DNA of 64,000 nt. Source: Methanomicrobium antiquum (GTDB lineage Archaea > Halobacteriota > Methanomicrobia > Methanomicrobiales > Methanomicrobiaceae). A program made the position numbers and the translations under genes. The stretch covers positions 930,001 to 994,000 of the forward strand of contig NZ_CP091092.1 of assembly GCF_029633915.1 (NCBI RefSeq), read 5' to 3'. The notes beneath the pieces were generated by a model, which searched no databases, had not been told where the DNA came from, and saw only the letters and a list, made by a program, of their open reading frames with translations. Of the stretch, positions 46,361-54,787 are shown one piece after another (within the stretch, counting starts at the first letter, position 1; each line of letters starts with the position of its first letter).

Positions 46361-47276
46361 TTACGAACGGTTCTGCTTTAATCTTCTTGGTGAAAGAGTA
46401 CAAAAAAAAAGAGATGACTATAGTTCTCTTCGGAATGAAATGCTTAAAGCCAGAATGAAAATTTCATTTGAAGCATATCTTTCAACAGCATATGTAAGTT
46501 CAGTTTTTGCCGGATTTTTTATGGCGGCAATAATTGGTATGATTACTTTTATCTTCAGACTTCCTGAACTTATTGTTTACAGAGGAAATTTACCTGATAT
46601 TTTTTACGAATTAAGTCAGTTCAGTCTTATAATCGGAACAATTTTAACAATAATAATATCTCTGATTATCTTTGGAGGCATTACATATGCAATATTTCTG
46701 GTTTATCCGAGCATTCTTTCAAGCGACAGAAAACGAAATATTGATGCAACACTTCCGTATGCAATTAACTATATTACTGCAATGTCAACTGCCGGAATCA
46801 CTCCGGCAGAGGTTTTCAAACTTCTTGGTGAAAGTGAAATTTATGGGGAAAGTGCGGTTGAGGCACGCTATATCACAAGAGAGGTTGAAATATTTGGAAA
46901 AGATCTTCTTGAGGCCTTAAGAACAGCAGGACAATACACTCCCAGTGACAGGATGAGGGATTTTTTGCAGGGTTGTGTTGCAAGTATCTCAAGCGGCAGT
47001 AACCTAACAGAATACTTTAGAAATAAGTCCGAGCAGTACACCCGTGAAAACAGACTTGAGCAGAAAACTTTTCTGGAAACTCTCGGACTTATTTCAGAAT
47101 CATATGTGACTGCACTTGTAGCAGGAACTTTATTTTTAATAATTCTTCAGTCAATTATGTCATCAATCAGCGGTGATTCAAATCCCGTTTTCTTATATGC
47201 CGTTATATACGGGATAATTCCTCTTGGCAGTATAATGTTTGTGATATTAATTGATTCGATGACTCCGGAGGCCTGA
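46353..47276 (+). CDS. Type II secretion/pilus platform membrane protein (GspF/TadC-like), first copy
   Basis: 307-aa protein with membrane segments at about 50-80, 90-125 and two near the C terminus, surrounding the GspF/TadC cytoplasmic region: ATLPYAINYITAMSTAGITPAEVF (shown in part: LPYAINYITAMSTAG) and ELDLLEALRTA-like segment. It is the inner-membrane platform for the ATPase. GAGAGG precedes the ATG; overlap of 8 nt with the ATPase gene. The next gene is a second TadC-like protein, 4 nt after this one. Confidence 0.88.
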   Translation: MNSYERFCFNLLGERVQKKRDDYSSLRNEMLKARMKISFEAYLSTAYVSSVFAGFFMAAIIGMITFIFRLPELIVYRGNLPDIFYELSQFSLIIGTILTIIISLIIFGGITYAIFLVYPSILSSDRKRNIDATLPYAINYITAMSTAGITPAEVFKLLGESEIYGESAVEARYITREVEIFGKDLLEALRTAGQYTPSDRMRDFLQGCVASISSGSNLTEYFRNKSEQYTRENRLEQKTFLETLGLISESYVTALVAGTLFLIILQSIMSSISGDSNPVFLYAVIYGIIPLGSIMFVILIDSMTPEA

Positions 47277-47280
47277 TTTT

Positions 47281-48297
47281 ATGAGTATTTTTAAGAAAAA
47301 AGACACTGGAGAAGATAAGAATATAAAAAGTAAAGATGATGAGCAACAGGAAGAAATTCTTGAGAAAATAGAAGTCAGGAGAAAAAAGAGCGAAGGTTTT
47401 AACCGGATATTTGAGCACCCTTTTTTGGTTTTAACTGAAAAACCGGAGAATATTCTTCTCGTGTCAATTCCACTTGCTCTTTTATTCTTTTTAGGAGGAG
47501 TTACAACCACAGTAATGCAGTACGGGTTAATCTCTCTAATAAAATCTACATTTATTGATGATTTATTTGTATTTGCACTTATCATTGCACTTTTGCCCTT
47601 CACAATTCTGGATTTAAAAGAAGCAATGCGCAGAAGAAGTATTGAGACTGCTCTTCCAAATTTTTTCAGAGATGTTGCAGGAATGAATGAGAGCGGGATG
47701 ACTCTTCCAAATGCAATCAGCACAGTCTCAAACGGGGATTATGGAAAACTCACTTCATATATCAAAAAAATGAATAATGAAATTTCATGGAATATTCCTT
47801 TTATTGAGGCAATTTTCAGATTTGGTGAGAGTCTTGGAACACCTCTTGCAAAAAGGAGTGTTGATCTTGTTGCAAAGGCAAGTTTAGCCGGAGGAAATGT
47901 GAGCGAAGTCTTAAAAGCCGCTGCAAACGATTCTTATGAGTTCATCAATCTGGCAGATGAACGAAGAAACAATATGATGATTTATGTGGTGATTGTACTG
48001 GTGTCATTTCTTGTCTTTATGGGTGTAATTGCAATTATGACAAGCACTTTTCTTGAAACAATGGCAAATGCAGGTTCTGCTGTCCAGGGCTCAGGCAGTT
48101 CAGGTCAGTCTCTTTCTTTTGGAGGGAATCTGGATATGGACTTATATAGACGTATATTTACACATGCATCATTAATTCAGGGGTTCTTCTCAGGTCTTGT
48201 GGCAGGTCAGATGGGTGAAGGCAGAGCTGTTGCCGGATTGAAATATTCTATTATCATGATGGCTATTGCGTGGGTCGCTTTCAGATTTATTATCTGA
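47281..48297 (+). CDS. Type II secretion/pilus platform membrane protein (GspF/TadC-like), second copy
   Basis: 338-aa protein. A charged N-terminal tail (1-60), membrane segments near 60-110, the cytoplasmic TadC region with ALPNFFRDVAGMNESGMTLPNAI and GGNVSEVLKAAANDSYEF, and three C-terminal membrane segments. Start ATG 47281 with GGAGG upstream. Two adjacent platform genes, with one ATPase, mirror the archaeal pattern of paired TadC-like proteins. No pilin gene follows in this window; the gap after it holds repeat copy E. Confidence 0.88.
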   Translation: MSIFKKKDTGEDKNIKSKDDEQQEEILEKIEVRRKKSEGFNRIFEHPFLVLTEKPENILLVSIPLALLFFLGGVTTTVMQYGLISLIKSTFIDDLFVFALIIALLPFTILDLKEAMRRRSIETALPNFFRDVAGMNESGMTLPNAISTVSNGDYGKLTSYIKKMNNEISWNIPFIEAIFRFGESLGTPLAKRSVDLVAKASLAGGNVSEVLKAAANDSYEFINLADERRNNMMIYVVIVLVSFLVFMGVIAIMTSTFLETMANAGSAVQGSGSSGQSLSFGGNLDMDLYRRIFTHASLIQGFFSGLVAGQMGEGRAVAGLKYSIIMMAIAWVAFRFII

Positions 48298-48546
48298 ATA
48301 TTTTTTTAGACTTTTTAAAAAATTTCCTGATTGGATTTACACTTCTAATTGGTAGAATTTATTTTTTTCAAATCAGATATTTCTCCAGTTTAAGTAGAAT
48401 TAATTAAAATTTCGAATTTAAAATGGTCAAGATATTCAAAACGAATAGCTTGATCGTTTTTATTAGCAGAATTTAAAAATAATTCTTTTAACTAAAATCA
48501 ATTTGGAGTAGATTTGTCACGAAAATCTTAAATTTTTGATCTAAAT

Positions 48547-48753
48547 GTCAAAATTTAAAAAAAGATTTTCATCGTTTTTTGTGTGATGAAAAAAGCTCAT
48601 CATGTGCGTTTGTTATGAAAGTCTAAAATCCCTGATAGACTTTCATCAGTTTTTGTGTGATGAAAAAAGCTCATCATGTGTGTTTTACATGAAAGTCACT
48701 TTGTAACTTAAATGAAACTGTTTTCATGAAATATAATTTCATGGATGTTTTTA
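48547..48753 (+). repeat. Dispersed multi-hairpin intergenic repeat, copy E with an extra half copy
   Basis: A 5' half copy (48547-48612, TTTTCATCGTTTTTTGTGTGATGAAAAAAGCTCATC-type modules) is followed directly by a full copy (48614-48753) that starts TATGAAAGTC, has the perfect ATGAAAGTC/GACTTTCAT pair and ends CATGGATGTTTTTA. Lies in the 479-bp gap between the convergent pilus and HTH-PAS genes. It is the only place where modules are duplicated in tandem. Confidence 0.9.
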
Positions 48754-48776
48754 TGATAAATTGATTATGATTAATT

Positions 48777-49607
48777 TTATTCTTCCTTTTTCAGTTCAGC
48801 ATATTTTTTTATAAATTCTCTGATATTTTCTGCTTCTTTCCAGCCAATATCAATCTCTTTTAATTTCCTGTCAATTTCTATTGCCTGATTGTATACAATT
48901 CCTGCTGTTTCTCCACCTTCCAAATCAGTTACACCAACAATTGTCTGAAGAGGATTTCTGATATCTGCGTTTAATTTTTCAAATTCTTTTATATTTCCCA
49001 TGAAAACACCAAGATTTTTAACAAGCTCCTTTAGGTTTTGCTCACTTTCTTTTAAAGCTTCAACAGATTTTTTGTAATCTGTGATGTCTTCCATAATTAT
49101 TGTAAATCCTGGTGTACCATCTGTAAATACAGTGGGAATAATTTTAATTTTAAAGTAAAGTGGTGAATTATTTTTAATAATAGTTATCTCTTCATTGATC
49201 TCACCAGTTTCTGCCGCTTTTTTGACATAATTCTCTATATTTAAATTAAAGTCATTAAAAAGATCATGGCAGTTCATCCCTTCAGGTTTCTTTACTTTTG
49301 AGTCAATAAGCTCTAATAATTTTTTATTTGCACTTACAACATTGCATTTGTCAGATACAAGCAGTACTGAATCTGACGTAAAATCCATCATCGTAAACAT
49401 TGGGACTCTTTTGGACTGGTAAAAAACTTTTGCCTGACCATAAGATTCCATATCCACCTGACCCAAAAGCAGCATTAATTCCAGATAATGTCCAACTGAT
49501 ATTCTATTTATTCCGATTGCTTCAGATATCTGTTTGACAGACATGCCTCTGGGATTTTCTTTAAGGACTTCAAGTATCTTTGAAAATTCCTTATGATCAT
49601 CAACCAT
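48777..49607 (-). CDS. Winged-helix/PAS sensor regulator with pseudo-histidine kinase tail
   Basis: 276 aa. Residues 1-70: winged-helix DNA-binding domain (GMSVKQISEAIGINRISVGHYLELM). Residues 75-185: PAS domain. Residues 190-276: a helical region with LNADIRNPLQTIVGVTDL, which matches the dimerisation helix of histidine kinases (H-D-I-R-N-P-L) but with Ala where the phospho-accepting His should be, and no ATPase domain follows. It therefore looks like a one-component regulator that has kept a kinase-like dimerisation element. Converges on the pilus set. Confidence 0.85.
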   Translation of the reverse strand: MVDDHKEFSKILEVLKENPRGMSVKQISEAIGINRISVGHYLELMLLLGQVDMESYGQAKVFYQSKRVPMFTMMDFTSDSVLLVSDKCNVVSANKKLLELIDSKVKKPEGMNCHDLFNDFNLNIENYVKKAAETGEINEEITIIKNNSPLYFKIKIIPTVFTDGTPGFTIIMEDITDYKKSVEALKESEQNLKELVKNLGVFMGNIKEFEKLNADIRNPLQTIVGVTDLEGGETAGIVYNQAIEIDRKLKEIDIGWKEAENIREFIKKYAELKKEE

Positions 49608-49889
49608 GATAATCTTTATATCGTTTCATTAAAAAGAAGTTTACTATTGGAGTGCATTCAAATACTTATGATCCTGTCTGAAGTGATTTGCCATTAAAAT
49701 CAAAATTCCAAAAAGAGATAATCCTCAGTTACTGTGTGATGAAAATGCACATCATATGGATTTAACATGAGAATCACGTTATGATTTAAATTATAGGATG
49801 TATGAAAATTTGTGTAAAACAAATGTTTTATCAAAAATTTTTTTAAAAAAAAAGATTTTTAGAATACAGAGTTTTATTTTTTCATCTTT

Positions 49890-50195
49890 TTATTTTTTCA
49901 TCTTTTCGATTTCTTCTTCGACTTCATCTGCTCCTTCTTTGTAAAATTTCTCTTCATCAGGAGCGAGTTCATGAAGAAGTCTTAAAAATTCGCCGGCGTG
50001 TACACGTTCTTCATCGGCAATATCAATCAGAACTTCCTTTGCAAGTTCATTGTCGATTGACTCTGCAAGCTGCATATAGAGTTGAATTGCCTCATATTCA
50101 GCAGAAACCATAAATCTGATTGCTCTGATTAACTCTTCATCGGTTAATTTACGGTCATTTTTTAATCCTGAAAATGGATTTCCGAATTCTGGCAT
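49890..50195 (-). CDS. Small ferritin-like protein (encapsulated-ferritin/rubrerythrin type)
   Basis: 101-aa two-helix ferritin-like protein. Iron-ligand residues are visible as Glu33 in SAEYEAIQLYMQLAE and Glu63/His66 in ADEERVHAGEFLRLL, the half-ferritin pattern of the encapsulated ferritin family, which must dimerise to complete a di-iron site. The acidic C-terminal tail (EEEIEKMKK) could be a targeting tail. No encapsulin shell gene is near. A clean TATA-like AAATATATACG lies upstream, divergent from the next gene. Confidence 0.82.
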   Translation of the reverse strand: MPEFGNPFSGLKNDRKLTDEELIRAIRFMVSAEYEAIQLYMQLAESIDNELAKEVLIDIADEERVHAGEFLRLLHELAPDEEKFYKEGADEVEEEIEKMKK

Positions 50196-50272
50196 TTTTT
50201 TTAACCTCGAATATTTCTTGTATCTCTACAACGTATATATTTTACGATTGAGATCAAACTGATTTAATAAGG

Positions 50273-50293
50273 TGCAAAATATATTCTTTTGCA
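50273..50293. promoter_or_regulatory. Inverted repeat before the 147-aa orphan gene
   Basis: TGCAAAA (50273-50279) and TTTTGCA (50287-50293) form a 7-bp perfect inverted repeat separated by 7 bp, touching the Shine-Dalgarno (CAGGAG) of the next gene. It could be an operator in the divergent region or an mRNA hairpin that hides the ribosome site. Confidence 0.35.
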
Positions 50294-50309
50294 GGAGATT
50301 TTTAAGTTT

Positions 50310-50753
50310 ATGAAGAAAAGAAGTCTTGATGCCTTAAAGGGAGAAAACCTTGAAGATAAGTTAAAAACTATTGGAATAATTAAAGGAGAAGAATCAGACG
50401 TATTGGAACTTGATAAACTTGGTAAAAAATATGGTCTTGAGATAATCCTTTATTTTGAAAAAGATCTGGCAATTAATTCCACTTATGAAAAAGATCTTAT
50501 TGACTTTAAGTATGAAGATGAATTTGGAAGACCATTTATCAGCGCTGAGAGATTTCTAAAGTTTGGTCAGGAAAATGATCCTACTTTTGAAAACCGCCTG
50601 ACTGAATTTCCTCTTATGATAACAATTGCTGAATTTGGAGAGAGAATTAATGATGATGGCAGTAAAAAGAACTATATTAAAGGTCTGATGCCGTTTTTAG
50701 ATGAATTTGATGTTGATAAAGAGCCTGGACCGGTTATTGGCGACAGCAGTTAA
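50310..50753 (+). CDS. Uncharacterised 147-aa protein
   Basis: I do not recognise this family. The protein is soluble, mixed alpha/beta, acidic at the C terminus (FDVDKEPGPVIGD). Start ATG 50310 is chosen because GGAG lies 12 nt upstream; an in-frame TTG at 50289 would run through the ribosome site. Divergent from the ferritin-like gene with a shared 114-bp control region, so joint regulation is possible (inference). Confidence 0.65.
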   Translation: MKKRSLDALKGENLEDKLKTIGIIKGEESDVLELDKLGKKYGLEIILYFEKDLAINSTYEKDLIDFKYEDEFGRPFISAERFLKFGQENDPTFENRLTEFPLMITIAEFGERINDDGSKKNYIKGLMPFLDEFDVDKEPGPVIGDSS

Positions 50754-50807
50754 AAACAATTTAAAAAATAAAAACTGATTTAGACAAAATAGTATTATTC
50801 CCGATTG

Positions 50808-51416
50808 TTAATCTTTAAAATAACCCTTTTTTATTTTAATACCTGGAAGTCTTCCACAGGCTCTTATGAATTCCAAAACCTCAAATCTGTTTTTTATACC
50901 AACTTTGTCTTCAACTCCCGAACACACATCCACAGCATAAGGTCTTACAGATGTTATTGCTTCAGACACATTTGATGAATTAAGCCCGCCTGCCAAAATT
51001 ACGGGCATATGCGACTTTTTTACTATTTTTTTAGCATATTCTGCATTATAGGCTTTTCCATTGCCGTGCGATTCATCAACAATTAAAGCATCACAGTCAT
51101 CAGGAATTTCAGATTCGCTCCCAATTACTCTGATAAGCCGCCCTCTAAAAGTATCCGGAATTTTACAATTCGTTGAAATTTGGATTGCATCAGGATTTAG
51201 AGAAATTATCTCATTTAGTTTTTCATATGAAGTCGTGTGTGTTACAACGACTTTTATTATAAAAGGGCCAAGAGCTGAAAAAATTTCATCTGCTTTATCA
51301 ATTGAAATATTACGCTTTGACTCTTTGGATATAACAACACCTATTGCATCTGCCCCTGCTTCTTCAATGAATAAAGCATCTTCCACATTTGTAACGCCAC
51401 ATATTTTTATCCGCAT
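50808..51416 (-). CDS. trpF: Phosphoribosylanthranilate isomerase
   Basis: 202-aa TIM barrel of tryptophan synthesis. MRIKICGVTNVEDA begins the barrel with the catalytic Cys (residue 6), Asp in ALIVDESHGNGKAY is the general acid region, and PVILAGGLNSSNVSEAI with DVCSGVED forms the phosphate site. Start ATG 51416 rather than TTG 51431, because the family starts right at this ATG and GGAAG precedes it. No other trp gene is in the window. Confidence 0.93.
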   Translation of the reverse strand: MRIKICGVTNVEDALFIEEAGADAIGVVISKESKRNISIDKADEIFSALGPFIIKVVVTHTTSYEKLNEIISLNPDAIQISTNCKIPDTFRGRLIRVIGSESEIPDDCDALIVDESHGNGKAYNAEYAKKIVKKSHMPVILAGGLNSSNVSEAITSVRPYAVDVCSGVEDKVGIKNRFEVLEFIRACGRLPGIKIKKGYFKD

Positions 51417-51563
51417 TTTATCATCTTCCAATATAGCCTGATATCTATTTATTTTTGTTAATTATGATAGTTATTAATGGGATAAAAAATGAAGTGAAAA
51501 TAACAAGGAAATAAAATCGGACAGTGATAATTTCAATAGCAAAGAAAACAAAGGATTGAGTAA

Positions 51564-52337
51564 ATGACAAGTAAAAAAATTATTTCATGGAATGTTAATG
51601 GAATAAGAGCTGTTGCAAAAAAAGGGTTTTTGGATTTTATATCTTCAGAATCACCTGATATTTTGTGCATACAGGAAACAAAAGCACAAGAAGATCAGCT
51701 GACATCTGCAATCAGACATCCAAAAGGATATTACTCATATTTTTCTTCTGCAGAAAAAAAAGGATACAGCGGAGTTGCAGTCTATACAAAAGATGAACCA
51801 ATTAGTATCAGAAAAGGATTTGAAAATCCTGAATTTAATAATGAAGGAAGAATTTTAATTTTAGAGTATTCAGAATTTTATTTATTTAATATCTATTTTC
51901 CAAACGGCAAGATGTCAAAAGAGCGTCTTGATTATAAGATGAAGTTTTATGATGAATGCCTCTTAGAAGTCGAAAAACTTCATAAAAGCGGTAATAATGT
52001 AATTATTTGCGGTGATGTGAACACTGCACATAAAGAAATTGACCTGGCAAGACCGGCTGAAAATTCCAAAATTTCAGGGTTTTTGCCGCAGGAGAGAGAT
52101 TGGATTGACAGGCTTTTGGATTCCGGCTTTTTGGATACTTTCAGGATTTTTACAAAAGAGCCGGGATATTATTCATGGTGGGATCTGAAATCAAAAGCCC
52201 GCGACAGAAACGTAGGATGGAGAATAGACTATTTCTTTGCAAACAAAGAGGTAAAAGAAAAAATCAAAGATGCTTCAATAATGTCTCACATCTATGGTTC
52301 TGATCACTCCCCTGTGCTTCTTGAGATAGATATCTGA
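51564..52337 (+). CDS. xth: Exodeoxyribonuclease III (AP endonuclease)
   Basis: 257-aa DNA repair nuclease that cuts at abasic sites. IISWNVNGIRA, LCIQETKA with the catalytic Glu, YFPNGK, ICGDVNTAHKEIDLARP (Asp-Asn pair), and SDHSPV with the catalytic Asp-His close the active site. Full length and complete. Monocistronic; divergent from trpF. Confidence 0.96.
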   Translation: MTSKKIISWNVNGIRAVAKKGFLDFISSESPDILCIQETKAQEDQLTSAIRHPKGYYSYFSSAEKKGYSGVAVYTKDEPISIRKGFENPEFNNEGRILILEYSEFYLFNIYFPNGKMSKERLDYKMKFYDECLLEVEKLHKSGNNVIICGDVNTAHKEIDLARPAENSKISGFLPQERDWIDRLLDSGFLDTFRIFTKEPGYYSWWDLKSKARDRNVGWRIDYFFANKEVKEKIKDASIMSHIYGSDHSPVLLEIDI

Positions 52338-52504
52338 ATATTTAATTAAATTATGTAGTTCTGATAAAATTACACGAGAAATTTACATTTGTATCATAAA
52401 CTAAAATATATTTTTTAAAAGTTTGCAGATAAAAAATCGGTTTTAAAAAAATTATTTATGAATAAAAGTTTTATATATTTTTTGATTATAATTCCCTGAT
52501 ATTA

Positions 52505-53422
52505 TTATTCGCCTTCATATATTTTAAGTGCAGTTTTAACATCAGCATTATCAATTGTAATTGCTGAAATTGCATTGCACATCCTTATTGCCTCAGAAAG
52601 TGATTTTTGATGGATATTTCTTCCGGTTGCATTTCCTGATGCACCACCTGTGTGTATCTGATCATAAAGCTGGGTTAAGAATTTCTCAGCAGAAGTACTG
52701 GAACCTCCGGCGCACACAAGACCTGTGTTTCCGGCCGCAAGTGATGCTTCCTTTAAAAGTTCGGCAGAGTTAAAACCCTCTTTTTTAGGTGCATTTACTT
52801 TAACAAAATCAGATCCAAGTGTAGCTGCGGCACCTGCAGCACCGGCAATAAGATGTGGGTCTTTTTCATCTTTTACAGCAGTTCCGCGCGGGTAAATCCA
52901 TAACACTACTAAAAGTCCGTTCTGATGGGCATCCCAGATAAGTTGTGCTGCCTCAGCAAGCATCTGATCTTCATATTCGCTTCCAAGATAAATTGTATAG
53001 CCTATGCCTCTTATTTTAAGTCCGCTTTGATCACGCAGTTTAACGGCCTTTTCAACGCTGTAAAGCATTCGGCTGTGAGGATCTTTCTGATTTGTTTTTA
53101 CAAGATGAGTCTTGGAGTTCATTTTTAGAAGATAGTTTATATCACTATATTTTTTTCCATACCTTGCTACCAGACCTGGCTGTGCGGCAAAAACACCTAT
53201 TTTACTGCTGTTTGCAATTTTGAAGAGATGTTCGGGACAGGCATCATCAATGTGAATATTATCTCCGTAAAAATCGTCATTTAAATGTTCAATTTTTTGA
53301 TCCCCTGCAAAAAGCATGAGTCTTTTAGTCCCGTGTGTTATTGCTCTGTAATTTTCGATATATGTTGCTTTGGCACTTTCCGGAACATCGGCCGGAACAT
53401 CAACACTAAACGTATCAGACAT
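52505..53422 (-). CDS. Archaeal class I aldolase (fructose-bisphosphate aldolase/DeoC-LacD family)
   Basis: 305-aa TIM-barrel aldolase. RLMLFAGDQKIEHLN opens the barrel, WIYPRGTAVKDEKDPHLIAGAAG is the middle with DFVKVNAPK carrying the likely Schiff-base Lys, and CAGGSSTSAEKFL with GASGNATGRNIHQ the phosphate site. Sugar-phosphate aldolase; could make or split fructose 1,6-bisphosphate or act in the 6-deoxy-5-ketofructose aromatic pathway. Start ATG 53422, seven codons inside the longest frame, with CAGGAA upstream. Confidence 0.85.
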   Translation of the reverse strand: MSDTFSVDVPADVPESAKATYIENYRAITHGTKRLMLFAGDQKIEHLNDDFYGDNIHIDDACPEHLFKIANSSKIGVFAAQPGLVARYGKKYSDINYLLKMNSKTHLVKTNQKDPHSRMLYSVEKAVKLRDQSGLKIRGIGYTIYLGSEYEDQMLAEAAQLIWDAHQNGLLVVLWIYPRGTAVKDEKDPHLIAGAAGAAATLGSDFVKVNAPKKEGFNSAELLKEASLAAGNTGLVCAGGSSTSAEKFLTQLYDQIHTGGASGNATGRNIHQKSLSEAIRMCNAISAITIDNADVKTALKIYEGE

Positions 53423-53682
53423 ATATATTCCTGGATTTACCAAATAATAAAGTTTGTTGGATTTGTTTTATTAAGGAGATATATTTCTTTTGTCTGAGAT
53501 AATTTTTTAGACAGTCACCAGTTTGTAAGATTGAAGGTTCATAAAATTAAGTTTTAATCCATTTTTTTCATTTGATTTATTCTTTTTAATTTTAGTGATT
53601 AAAATCTAAAATCAAAAAATCTGATTAGGTTTTAAAAAAAGAGAAAAGTAATAAAAATATACACATCCTATTGGGTGATGAA

Positions 53683-54756
53683 ATGTTTTTTTTTGATAAG
53701 AGTGATGCTTTTTTGAGGTATCTTTTAATTGGCGCATTAATAATGGTAATACTTGTTGGAATGAATATTACATCATATCTCATCAATATGATTGTGATAT
53801 CTTTAATTCTTGCAATGCTTGGAACACCTGTATTTTATATTCTAAAGAAAAGAGGATTTTCTGATATTGTTTCTGTTGCGGTGATAATGGTTATTTACGC
53901 TTTAATAGTTCTGGGTTTTGTAATATTAATCTTTGAATCATTTAATATGCTGATTGTAAATCTTCCAAAATATGAAGAGCTTTTTACATACCGTATTAAC
54001 GACCTGCTTGATATTTTAAAAAATTTTGGATTTACAACTGAATCACTGTTTAGTTTGACTCCTGACTGGAGTTTAATTTCAAAATTAACGCTTATGATTG
54101 CCGGTAGTGTTTCGGCGTTGTTGATGGATGGTTTTTTTATTGTTGTAATTACGTGTTTTCTTTTGCTTGAAATACCTGCACTTCCCGGAAGAATTATAAA
54201 AATAACCGGAGGCGATGATAAATTAACAGGCCAGTATCAGGAAATGTGCAACAGTATGATTGGATGGATTGTTGCCAAAACCAAAACCAATCTTGTTCTT
54301 GGAGGAGCTTTTGGGGCGATGCTTTATGCAATGGGGATAGATTTGGCATTATTCTTAGGAGTTTTAGCTGTTGTCTTAAGTTATATTCCATACATAGGGC
54401 TTTTAATTGTTGCAGTGCCGGCAGTAATCCTTGCATGGCTACAGCTTGGTCTTATTGGTGCAGTAATTGTTGTTGTAGGAATCTGTATAATCAACGCTAT
54501 TGTTGAAAACATCGTATTTTCAAAATTTGCTGAAAAAGATATGAATATGCCACCTCTTGTTGTAATTTTGTCACTAATTCTCTGGACATGGGTTTTAGGA
54601 CCAATAGGGATGCTGATATCTGTTCCTTTTACAATTATGATTTTAATTGCGTTTAGATACATTGAATGCACAAAATGGATACCTGTTATTCTTGGAATGG
54701 ATGAAAAAAGACCGTATGAGGATGAAAAAGCAAATTCTGATAAAGAATCTGTATAG
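53683..54756 (+). CDS. AI-2E family transporter (PerM/YdiK-like permease)
   Basis: 357-aa membrane protein with about eight hydrophobic segments and a soluble region near 70-140. VVLSYIPYIGLLIVAVPAVILAWLQLG and FSKFAEKDMNMPPLVVILSLILWTWVLGPIGMLISVP (both shown in part) are typical of the family, which includes Na+/H+ antiporters and autoinducer exporters. Start ATG 53683 is chosen over TTG 53671 because GGGTGATG precedes it. Substrate unknown. Confidence 0.88.
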   Translation: MFFFDKSDAFLRYLLIGALIMVILVGMNITSYLINMIVISLILAMLGTPVFYILKKRGFSDIVSVAVIMVIYALIVLGFVILIFESFNMLIVNLPKYEELFTYRINDLLDILKNFGFTTESLFSLTPDWSLISKLTLMIAGSVSALLMDGFFIVVITCFLLLEIPALPGRIIKITGGDDKLTGQYQEMCNSMIGWIVAKTKTNLVLGGAFGAMLYAMGIDLALFLGVLAVVLSYIPYIGLLIVAVPAVILAWLQLGLIGAVIVVVGICIINAIVENIVFSKFAEKDMNMPPLVVILSLILWTWVLGPIGMLISVPFTIMILIAFRYIECTKWIPVILGMDEKRPYEDEKANSDKESV

Positions 54757-54787
54757 TTTTTCTGTGAAATAATCCTGAAAGATTCAT

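Noticed and set aside
46353-48297. Two TadC-like genes as one broken gene
   Set aside because: Each has its own ribosome site, membrane segments and full cytoplasmic TadC region, so they are paralogues rather than halves.
49690-49830. Another copy of the dispersed repeat
   Set aside because: Segments such as GTGTGATGAAAATGCACATCAT recall the modules, but too many bases differ and the stems are broken; at best a decayed relic.
49890-50753. Encapsulin nanocompartment operon
   Set aside because: The 147-aa neighbour is far too small and has no HK97-like pattern, so no shell gene is present.
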